A stretch of 64,000 nucleotides of DNA from Flammeovirga pacifica (GTDB lineage: Bacteria; Bacteroidota; Bacteroidia; Cytophagales; Flammeovirgaceae), in NCBI RefSeq assembly GCF_000807855.2, contig NZ_JRYR02000002.1, positions 62,001 to 126,000 on the forward strand. The letters run 5' to 3'. The notes beneath the pieces are model-generated. The model did not search any database, was not told where the DNA came from, and was given only the letters and a program-made list of their open reading frames with translations. Below, piece by piece: positions 26,470-35,200 of this stretch. The translations under genes and the position numbers were made by a program. Position 1 is the stretch's first letter, and every line of letters starts with the position of its first letter.

Positions 26470-28563
26470 TTATGCTAAAAATGGATGATTTGTCCACCTT
26501 TTTCCTGTTGCTTTCTTAACTGCATTTGCAAAAGCAGCTGCAGCAGGAGGATAAGCAGGTTCTCCCAAACCTGTTGGAGCAGCGTTGGTATCTACAAAAT
26601 AAGTTTCAACTACAGGCGTATCCATCATTCTACCTAGTTTGTAGGTATCAAAATTTTGTTCTTGAACTTTACCCTTTACAATAGATATTTCAGAGTTTCG
26701 AGAATGTCCTAAAGCATCTAAGATACTACCTTCAACTTGTGCTTTTGCACCAGAAATATTGATGACAATACCACAATCTACTGCAGCAAAAACTTTAGTA
26801 GGAACAGGTACATCTCCTCTCATTTCTATTTCACAAACTTCAGCTACATAGGTATTATGACTAAAATAAGCCGCAAAACCTTGAATCTTATCTGATTTAC
26901 CCCAATTCGATTTCTCTTTCACAAGATCAATCACTTCTTTCATTCTTTTTGGAGCGTAAGGAAGCTTTTTACCAGTGGCAACATCAAGCATTTCATGGTG
27001 AAGGTCTATTACATCTTTCCCCATTTCTTCAGCTACTTCATCTAAAAAACAACCTGTAGAAAAGCCAACCATATTAGAAATAGGAGCTCTCCACCATAAA
27101 GTGCTGATTTCTGTTTCGATAAGTGCTGATTCTATATTGTAATGATCAGTGGTGCCTTTTGGGAAAAAGTTAGCATTCCAAGGTCTTAAACCAAAGTTCT
27201 GAGCAATAGCCTCTCTAATTTGAAATGCTTTTAACGTATTATTTTTAATACCCGCAGTCATCTGATATTTCACTTTCGGTCTAAATTGACCTGAATCCAT
27301 ATCATCTTCTCTTTTATGTACAAGTTTAACAGGGGCTTTTATTTTCGCAGAGATTAAAGCAGCTTCTAAAGTGAAATCAGTGCTTAAACGTCTACCAAAA
27401 CCACCACCCATTCTTGTCATCTCAACTGTAATATTCTCAACAGGAATACCCAATTCTTTTGCAACAGTTGTAGCACTGTCTTTAGGCACTTGTGTTGGTC
27501 CGATAAGTCGAACATTTTTTTCTTTTACATCAGCAAAGAAGCAAAGTGGTTCTAACGTAGCGTGTGCAACATAAGGAGATGAAAATGTTTTGCTAATTAC
27601 TTTATCAGCATTTTTGATCGCTTTATCATATTGTCCATAACCAACGATCTTATTTGCCTTTTTACTTAAAGCTTTATCCATCTTGGCATCAATCACCTTA
27701 GAGTCTTGATCGCTCTTTATGTTTTTCCATTGTACATCAACAAGGTCTTTTGCTTTAAAAACAGACCATGTATTTTGTCCAATAATAGCTACTTTATCGC
27801 CTATAGCAACTACTTGTTCAATACCTTTTTGTTCCAAGGCTTTTTTAGCATCAAAAGTAGCCAAATTAGCACCAAATGGAGGAATAATGATACTAGCGAA
27901 TTTCATCCCTTCCTCTTTATAATCGATACCAAAAATAGGTTTTCCGGTAATGATCTCATCAATATCAACATTCGCTATTGGCTGACCTATCAATTTAAAA
28001 TCTTTTGATTTTTTGAGAGGTGCTTTTTCAGGAACTTCTAGTAATGCTGCAGCTTCTAAAACATCAGCATATTTTAGTTGATCTCCTTTCGTATTTTTTA
28101 TGATTGCATCTTCTGCACTACACTCTGATACAGGTATTTTCCATTGGTTAGCGGCAGCCGTCATCAGCATTAATTTTACTGTTGCACCTGCATTTCTTAG
28201 CGTTGGAAAATTCTGACGAATCGATTGAGAACCACCAGCAACCTGACGGTTAAAATCGTTACTTAAAGGTGCTTGTTTCACCGTAACCATCTTCCAAGGA
28301 ACGTCTAATTCTTCGGCCACGATCATGGGCATGGCTGTCTTTACACCTTGGCCAATTTCTGGGTTGGGAGAATAGATAATTACATGCCCTGTTTTTGCCA
28401 TTTCGATATAAGCATTAAAGGATGTGAAATCCAAAGTATCAATATCTACTGGCATTTCAGAACCTTTGCTTTCGCATCCAGCAAATTGCAACCCGATCAA
28501 TAGTCCACCGCTTCCTAATAACGATAGACGTAAAAAGTTTCTTCTGTTTATAGTTTTACTCAT
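26470..28563 (-). CDS. Molybdopterin subunit of a xanthine dehydrogenase-family oxidoreductase
   Basis: This 697-residue protein is the large, molybdopterin-cytosine-dinucleotide-binding subunit of an aldehyde or N-heterocycle hydroxylase, closest in layout to IorB-type proteins. The N-terminus carries a Tat signal (NRRNFLRLSLLGSGG), so the folded enzyme is exported to the periplasm, unlike cytosolic XdhB. Motifs include PNPEIGQGVKTAMPMIVAEEL, TRMGGGFGRR and GLGEPAYPPAAAAFANA; the last contains the Glu expected for catalysis. The 2Fe-2S subunit gene is two bases upstream, and the XdhC-like gene precedes it. The substrate is unknown; an aldehyde from anhydrosugar or lactaldehyde metabolism is one possibility (inference). 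Confidence 0.88.
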   Translation of the reverse strand: MSKTINRRNFLRLSLLGSGGLLIGLQFAGCESKGSEMPVDIDTLDFTSFNAYIEMAKTGHVIIYSPNPEIGQGVKTAMPMIVAEELDVPWKMVTVKQAPLSNDFNRQVAGGSQSIRQNFPTLRNAGATVKLMLMTAAANQWKIPVSECSAEDAIIKNTKGDQLKYADVLEAAALLEVPEKAPLKKSKDFKLIGQPIANVDIDEIITGKPIFGIDYKEEGMKFASIIIPPFGANLATFDAKKALEQKGIEQVVAIGDKVAIIGQNTWSVFKAKDLVDVQWKNIKSDQDSKVIDAKMDKALSKKANKIVGYGQYDKAIKNADKVISKTFSSPYVAHATLEPLCFFADVKEKNVRLIGPTQVPKDSATTVAKELGIPVENITVEMTRMGGGFGRRLSTDFTLEAALISAKIKAPVKLVHKREDDMDSGQFRPKVKYQMTAGIKNNTLKAFQIREAIAQNFGLRPWNANFFPKGTTDHYNIESALIETEISTLWWRAPISNMVGFSTGCFLDEVAEEMGKDVIDLHHEMLDVATGKKLPYAPKRMKEVIDLVKEKSNWGKSDKIQGFAAYFSHNTYVAEVCEIEMRGDVPVPTKVFAAVDCGIVINISGAKAQVEGSILDALGHSRNSEISIVKGKVQEQNFDTYKLGRMMDTPVVETYFVDTNAAPTGLGEPAYPPAAAAFANAVKKATGKRWTNHPFLA

Positions 28564-28565
28564 GT

Positions 28566-29027
28566 CTATTTTGTTAGTTTTTCAGCAGCTACAGCTACGG
28601 CTTTTTCAATTCTATTGTATGAGGCACATCTGCAAATATTTCCTTGCATGGCCATTCTTATTTCCTTTGCATCAGGAGATGGATTTTTAGCTAAAAATGC
28701 AGAAGCAGTCATCATTTGTCCACCCTGACAATACCCACATTGAGGCACATCAATTTCTTTCCAAGCTTCTTGCACCGGATGATCTCCATGATCAGATAAT
28801 CCTTCAATAGTAGTAATATCTTGTCCTTCCGCAATTTCAATAGTTGTCTGACAACTACGTTGAGCTTCTCCATCAATATGAACAGTACACGCTCCGCATT
28901 GTCCAATGCCGCATCCATACTTGGTACCCATTAATTGAAGTTCATCCCTTAAAACCCATAAAAGAGGTGTACCAGGGTCAACTTCTACCGTAAAGTTTTG
29001 CTGATTAACTTTTAGACTAAATTCCAT
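28566..29027 (-). CDS. 2Fe-2S subunit of the molybdenum hydroxylase
   Basis: This 153-residue small subunit has two iron-sulfur domains. The plant-type ferredoxin cysteines lie in KYGCGIGQCGACTVHIDG with a later RSCQT, and the second cluster uses CGYCQGGQ and GNICRCASYNRI. This is the IorA/CoxS-type arrangement that moves electrons from the molybdenum centre to an acceptor. It has no signal of its own and is probably co-exported with the Tat-tagged large subunit. Its start lies within the last 11 bases of the XdhC-like gene, and the large subunit begins two bases after its stop. Confidence 0.93.
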   Translation of the reverse strand: MEFSLKVNQQNFTVEVDPGTPLLWVLRDELQLMGTKYGCGIGQCGACTVHIDGEAQRSCQTTIEIAEGQDITTIEGLSDHGDHPVQEAWKEIDVPQCGYCQGGQMMTASAFLAKNPSPDAKEIRMAMQGNICRCASYNRIEKAVAVAAEKLTK

Positions 29028-30039
29028 GATTTATTGTGATGTGATATTGTTGATCAAGAGTTTTATCTTTTGATTTATTTTTTTGAATTTGAATGATTTC
29101 ACCAATGATTGAAATGGCAATTTCTTGAGGTGTTTCTGCTCCAATGTCTAATCCACAAGGAGAATGTATACTTTCAAGAAATGCATTGGATACATCATTA
29201 GAAAAATCGATAAGAGATTGTATTAGTTTTTTCTTACGTTTTTTTGCACCAAGAATTCCAAGGTATCCTATGGTTTGATTTTGTAATTGAGTGAGGTAAT
29301 GTAAATCTTTAATCAGATTATGCGTCATTAAAACAACAGCAGTATGTGCATCAAAACTTAATTGATGTACCTCATCTTCGTTTATTTTGATGTATTCTAC
29401 TCCATGAGGGAAAGCACTTTCTTCTCCTTTACCATGAATACTATCTACAATGGTCACTTTCCAACTATTTCCCAAAGCAAATTGAGCCAAGGGGACAGCA
29501 TCATGATCGACACCAAAAATATACAATTGGAAAATGGGAGAAAGCGATTGATCAAAGCAGTTAAACTGAGGGTGATCAATCAGTAGGTTAGATTGAAAAA
29601 CAGATTTTGATTGACTGATAAAGCGAGTATGACTTTGCCCCATGATCAAGGCATTCTCAGAATACAAAGAATGGCAGTCAATATTCTTCCTTTCATCAAT
29701 TAACTGATTAAACCTTTTGAGATCATCCGAAGAAACAACAAAAGGTTCTATCAACAAGGTTAAAACACCTTCACACCCTAAGCGTAGACGTCCATTATAA
29801 CGAATTACTTTTGCTTCTTGATGAATAAAAACATCCTGTGATTGTCTTTTAATTTCTGTTTCTACACAACCTCCACTCACAGCTCCAAACATATCTCCCT
29901 CTTCAGAAATCAACATTCTAACCCCAGGTTTTCTGTAGGAAGAACCGTCCAATGCTACTACAGTAACTAATACTGTTGCAATTCCGTTTGTATTCCAATT
30001 ATGTGCTTTTAGGACGATCTGTTGGAGTTCGTGTAACAT
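29017..30039 (-). CDS. XdhC/CoxI-family molybdenum cofactor maturation factor
   Basis: This 340-residue cytosolic protein has the N-terminal XdhC/CoxI domain (VLVTVVALDGSSYRKPGVRMLI, GAVSGGCVETEI, RLGCEGVLTLLIEPF). The C-terminal Rossmann-like domain holds YIFGVDHDAVPLAQFA, a variant of the usual G-x-G-x-x-A loop, then AVVLMTHN and LGILGAKKRKKKLI and GLDIGAETPQEIAISI. Such proteins carry and sulfurate the molybdenum cofactor before insertion into the partner hydroxylase. It is the first gene of this three-gene minus-strand operon and overlaps the 2Fe-2S gene by 11 bases. Confidence 0.88.
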   Translation of the reverse strand: MLHELQQIVLKAHNWNTNGIATVLVTVVALDGSSYRKPGVRMLISEEGDMFGAVSGGCVETEIKRQSQDVFIHQEAKVIRYNGRLRLGCEGVLTLLIEPFVVSSDDLKRFNQLIDERKNIDCHSLYSENALIMGQSHTRFISQSKSVFQSNLLIDHPQFNCFDQSLSPIFQLYIFGVDHDAVPLAQFALGNSWKVTIVDSIHGKGEESAFPHGVEYIKINEDEVHQLSFDAHTAVVLMTHNLIKDLHYLTQLQNQTIGYLGILGAKKRKKKLIQSLIDFSNDVSNAFLESIHSPCGLDIGAETPQEIAISIIGEIIQIQKNKSKDKTLDQQYHITINHGI

Positions 30040-30265
30040 GAAGAGTGTTTAAAATATGATGCAATGACAAGTTAAAAATTACTAGAGTAATCACATGAAT
30101 AAAAGGATCAAATTTATACTTTGATAACACAATGAACAAAAAAAAACAATGGATGATAACCTGGGAGAATCAAACTGAATATTTTAGGCTACAATTTGAT
30201 AAATTTTGATTAAAAAAGAGAGGTAAGTAGCTTGTTTTGAGTAGAATGATAAACTGAAATAAAAT

Positions 30266-30298
30266 AAGTAAGGACAACGTAAAACATTGTCCTTACTT
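30266..30298. terminator. Hairpin terminator after GH16 gene
   Basis: AAGTAAGGACAA (30266-30277) and TTGTCCTTACTT (30287-30298) form a perfect 12-bp stem with a 9-base loop. It lies 18 bases after the minus-strand GH16 stop. The 225 bases between here and the XdhC start hold no gene that I can support. Confidence 0.75.
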
Positions 30299-30315
30299 CA
30301 TAGGTATGCTATTTT

Positions 30316-31656
30316 TTATTTTGTCTTAATATGAGTCTCTTGAAATGACGGGCTTTCAACTAATTCAAAATGATCCACTCTCACTTCGTTCTTTTTCCAC
30401 TTATTAGTGAAGTAGATCATAGTGTCGTTTGCATTTTTACCCGTTGTAAATAAGATAGATTGTCTGTACCAATCGTTCTTAAAATATTTTATGATAGGTT
30501 GCTGTCCAGCGCCATAATTTTTGACACCTAACCAACCATTATCGTAGATTGTTTTTTCATCAGAATTTGGAAGGCGAGCATACGCTGAAAGTACATAAGT
30601 TGTATTTGGCTTCAACTTCATATGCAAAGTGGCTGTTGCTTCACTACCTGCAGCAAGTTTAATATGGTTGCTACCATCAAAACTTCCTTTTTTAGTCATT
30701 AATTTTACTTTACCTGTAGTTTCCCAACCTTCTAAACCATCTTCAAAGCTACCATTTGCTAATAAGTTATTCTGCTCAATTAATTGAGAAGAAGAGGCCA
30801 TTCCGCTATCTTTTTGCCATACTCTTACATAATCAATATGGAATTTTAAACCCTCAGCAGGGATGTCTTCTTTCTTAGGATTTACTTTCCAAGGGAAAAC
30901 TTCATTATCTACCCAAACTTTCTGTTCATTATTCATTACCCACTTATCACCTAATTCTTCTCTTGTAATTTGACGAACCAAATGACCATCGATAAATATT
31001 TTCATGAAATCCTCATTCCATTCGCAACCATACACATGGTAATCTTCTGCTAAACGGAAAGGCAATTGTACTTTATTGTCCCAGCTTGTTTTACCAAATA
31101 AAGGGTCTTTCGGGTTTTTACTCCAATCATGAAAAGAAGTATGATACACTTTTTCATGATGTTTATCTTTAGGGTATTTACCAAAGATTTCGAATATATC
31201 TAATTCTCCACCTTTACCTGTAAACCAAAATGCACTAGATAACGGTCCATCAGCTGCTTTACATCTGATCTCCATGTAACCATGTTTAAATTTTTTCTTA
31301 GAGATGATAGCACCAGTAGTAATATTTTCAAATTTGTGTCCTTGGTGTTTCCCTTTCATAAACTCATAGCCAGGTTCCCATCTAGTAGTAATAACTAGCT
31401 CATTGTTCTCTACACTTACCGCATGTGGAGCAAATTGAGAAGGTGCTCTCCCTTTGAATTTATTTTCAAAATGATCATTCTCTCCTTGAACAATCCATTT
31501 ATCTTTATCTAAACTTCCGCTTTTAAATTCATCACTTACTTCAGGATTCAATACCCAACCTTCTTGATTATTGGGATCTGTGTAAGGAGTTTGTCCGTAG
31601 GTATTTATGGCAAGTGCACTGCAGCCGACCAATAAAAATTTAAAAAATCTATTCAT
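30316..31656 (-). CDS. GH16 endo-glycanase with C-terminal binding domain
   Basis: This 446-residue exported enzyme has a signal peptide (to about residue 22, INTYGQ). The GH16 domain spans about residues 35-290. Its catalytic motif ELDIFE gives nucleophile Glu151, helper Asp153 and acid/base Glu156. KGRAPSQF, GYMEIRCKAADGPLSSAFW and YHVYGCEW are shared with the two other GH16 proteins of the locus. Residues 308-435 form a CBM4/22-like beta-sandwich (NLLANGSFEDGLEGWE...YVLSAYARLP...VDHFEL), different from the FEGP module of its paralogues. No T9SS tail is present. The ATG at 31656 begins a proper signal peptide; one at 31695 is upstream of it. It probably cleaves a red-algal galactan. Confidence 0.9.
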   Translation of the reverse strand: MNRFFKFLLVGCSALAINTYGQTPYTDPNNQEGWVLNPEVSDEFKSGSLDKDKWIVQGENDHFENKFKGRAPSQFAPHAVSVENNELVITTRWEPGYEFMKGKHQGHKFENITTGAIISKKKFKHGYMEIRCKAADGPLSSAFWFTGKGGELDIFEIFGKYPKDKHHEKVYHTSFHDWSKNPKDPLFGKTSWDNKVQLPFRLAEDYHVYGCEWNEDFMKIFIDGHLVRQITREELGDKWVMNNEQKVWVDNEVFPWKVNPKKEDIPAEGLKFHIDYVRVWQKDSGMASSSQLIEQNNLLANGSFEDGLEGWETTGKVKLMTKKGSFDGSNHIKLAAGSEATATLHMKLKPNTTYVLSAYARLPNSDEKTIYDNGWLGVKNYGAGQQPIIKYFKNDWYRQSILFTTGKNANDTMIYFTNKWKKNEVRVDHFELVESPSFQETHIKTK

Positions 31657-32230
31657 TTCAATTACTTTTTTTTGATGATAATACTTTAGGTTCAACCCTT
31701 TAGAATTTATATATATGAATCATTTCGAACAATGTATTACCAATTAAGTATACGTTGCCATTGGTATATTCTTGATATGCCTTAGGGTTTTGAATTTTGA
31801 TACTGCAATTAGGAATTTTTTATTTGGATGCATGTGTTTTTAAGTAAATTAAATGGAAGCGTAAGTGAGGTTGTTTTTACCCTTTTTATTAACATAACAC
31901 CTAATTGTAAAAAAAATACACCCTCCATAAATGTAATCATAACCCTTATTAAGTGATTGATAATCAATGTATATGCTGTTTGTTTTTCTGAGTCAATTTA
32001 CGGTAAATCACATCGTTTTCACTTATAACAACCCTCCGTATATGCTAAAAAAATACCTTTGGTTTTGTAATTAAGTGTGAACATAACAACTAAAGATGAA
32101 ATAATTTAAAATTATACCAATCCTATGTTCCAGTTATTTTTTAGAGACAAGGAGACGGACTATTTACTTGGAACTGTAAAAGGAACAATTAGGAGAAATG
32201 AAATAATGAATTATAATTAACAAAATAACA
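31657..32230. other. 574-base divergent regulatory region
   Basis: This stretch separates the divergent GH16 and large sulfatase genes and has no coding signal. It contains an ATTGAT-A-ATCAAT palindrome (31956-31968), an ATTTAC-G-GTAAAT palindrome (31996-32008), and three TACCAAT half-sites: 31738-31744, inverted at 31760-31766, and TATACCAAT at 32113-32121. These are candidate regulator sites for the locus. Confidence 0.6.
31996..32008. promoter_or_regulatory. Palindrome upstream of large sulfatase
   Basis: ATTTACGGTAAAT is palindromic around one G and lies about 220 bases before the sulfatase start. A very similar TTTACGTAAA palindrome precedes the second sulfatase gene at 44174-44183, so the pair may share a regulator. 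Confidence 0.4.
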
Positions 32231-35200
32231 ATGATGAAAAGATTTCGACTTTTTATGGGCTTGATAGCTCTATTACTCTCTCACTTTTTGTATGCTCAAG
32301 AAAAACCAAACATCTTGATTATACATACAGATGAGCACAGCTTTAAGACTATTGGTAAATATCAAGAATTAGATAAAGGTAGTGGTAATATATCTAATGA
32401 AGATTATTATAACCCTTGGGGTGCATCAGAGAATGTACCTACACCTAACTTAGATAGAATTGGTACAGAAGGAGCGGTAAGTACAAAACACTATGCTACT
32501 TCGCCAACATGTACTCCATCAAGAGCATCTTTAATGACGGGTAGATACCCATTTGCTACTGGAGCTGCTCGTAATGATCGTCCTATGAACGATAACCTTC
32601 TTACGTTTGCAGATGCATTTAAAGAGAATGGTTATTCAACTTCTTATGTAGGTAAATGGCACTTAGAAGGTAAAGATGATCCTGCTACGCAAGTATGGGG
32701 TGCAGGTAGAAATTTTGGTTTCGACAACATTGATTGGAGAATTGAAAAAGAACACTGGACTTGGTATGATGAAGATGGTAACCCTCCTTATAACTGGGGT
32801 GACCAAGGTAAACCTGGTGACGGGTGGATTTATGCTACTGAGTTTTATACCAATAAAGCCATCGAGTTGATGGAAAAAGATGTAGAAAATGGAGACCCTT
32901 TCTGTTTGATGATCTCTATCCCAGATCCTCATACACCCAATCACTCTTCACCTGAATACCAAGATTGGTGTAGAAATGTATCTTTTCAAGCACCATATAC
33001 ATATGAGGAAACTTATGTAACTCCTGAAGAGGACGAAGCAGGTGTAATAAAAAGACCACACTGGGCTAATGATAGAAATAACAACGATGTATGGCATGGT
33101 TCTCATCGTTATGCGGAATTTGATGAATTCTATATGCAAGAATATTGGGGTATGCTTTCTGCTGTTGATGACAACGTAGGTAGAATGTTAGATTTCTTAG
33201 ATTCTAAAGGTCAATTAGACAATACTATTATTGTTTACTCTTCAGATCACGGTGATATGTTATTCGAAATGAGTAGAATTAACAAAGGTCTTCCGTATGA
33301 TGGATCAGCAAAACTACCTTTCATGATCCGTTACCCTAAGAAAATTAATGCAGGTAAAGTAGTCACTACTCCTAACTCCAACGTAGATGTAGGACAAACA
33401 CTATTATCTTTAGCAGGATTGCCAACAATGGATGGTATTGACGGAGAAGATAAATCAGAGTTATTTACAAGAGACGAACAATTAGTAACGGATGAAGATA
33501 CTGTTTTAATTGTACAAGATGGTAACTGGTGGATGTGTGTTGCCACAGAACGTTATAAGTTGGTATTGAACAACAAAGAAGCCCCTTACTTGATTGATAT
33601 GGTAGAAGATCCTTTGGAATTGGACAATCAATTGGAAGATAAAAATGGTGCAAACTACGACGAATACTATCAAATTGCCCTCAAATTAGAGGATAATATG
33701 AAACGTCAGGTAGTAGAGAAGAAAGAATTATATGGAGCAGGTTTTAAATTCTTAATGTGGATGACCAACGGCCCTGAAGTTCCGGAATTACCTGCAGTAG
33801 ATGAATCAGAATTACCTTTAGATCAGACACTTTTTGGTTTTGAAGGTCCTGCAATGGTAGACGGTACTGCTAAAAGATGGACGTTGAATGCTAATTATCA
33901 TGAAATTGTAGATACTAAAGCGAATACAGGCGATCATAGTTTGAAATTCTCTTACAATACACCTTTAGCTGGTAACGCATCTCTACATGCACCAGGTGGA
34001 GTAGTAAGATTAGCAGATGGTCATTATACTTTCAAAGCAAAAGTATTTGTTGAGCCAGGAAGTGGATTGAATAGATTCAGACTAAATTTCAAAAACCCTA
34101 GTAAGAGTTTAGATCCTTTCGATATTTCTGGAATAAACACAGGAGAATGGGTAGATGTAGCCTTTAATTTTGATATGATTCCAGGTACCACATCCGAAGG
34201 TACTTTCTCAATTGTTATCCAACCGGGTGATACAGATGGAGGTTCATTCTGCGAAGTATACTTCGATGATATTGAAATTAAAGAAAGAATCCCTTTAACT
34301 TTCCAAGGTTTAGATCCTGTATTGTATGGTTTCGAAGGTCCAGCACTTATTGATGGAACGGAACGTAATTGGACACTAGGAAACGGAGCGATTTACAATA
34401 GAGATCATGTACATACTGGTCAAAGAAGTTTAGATATGTCTGATATCAGTAGTATTAATGCTACTACCACTTTAGCGGCACATTCACCTGTAAAATCTCT
34501 TTACATGAATGAAGGAGATTATCAGTTAAATGTTAGAGTAAAAGCAGTTGAGAATAATAGAATCAATACTTTTGACATCATTTTAAAAGACAACAAGCCT
34601 CAGAGTTTATTCATGACGCATCAATTTGATATTTCTACTATAAAAGAAGAAGATGGATGGGTGACGTTAACTAAAAACTTTAGCTTTAATCGTGAAAGTG
34701 ATCCGGGGAACGGACAAATGACCATTAGAGTAAGAGAGGTTGATTTAAATGCTGGTGGATCTGAAGCGATGCTATTTATTGATGACATCGAATTAGTGAA
34801 GTTAAGTGAAGATAATGGCGGAGATGAGCAAGAAGTTGCGAAAGATGTACCAAACGTTGATGGAGACATCAATTTAATCAATTCGCATTTACATAGTTTC
34901 GAAGGCCCAACATTATTGGATTTAAATGGTGATGGTACGAAAACTAGAGTAGATTGGATTAGTTCTCAAGCCTTCACTATTGTACCACTAAATGGAGCTC
35001 CTCATGGTAAACGTGTGATGAGATTCCATCATGAAACGGCACTTTCGAGTAATCAAAGTACTTATTTAGAGAAGTTATCTGCACCTCTACCTCGTGATAG
35101 AGATTTAGAATTCTCTATGAAAGTATATAAAGAAGAGGGAAGTGAGATCAATAGAATTCGCTTATTAAACTTATCAGCGGCTGTTAATTTTGATATTGAT

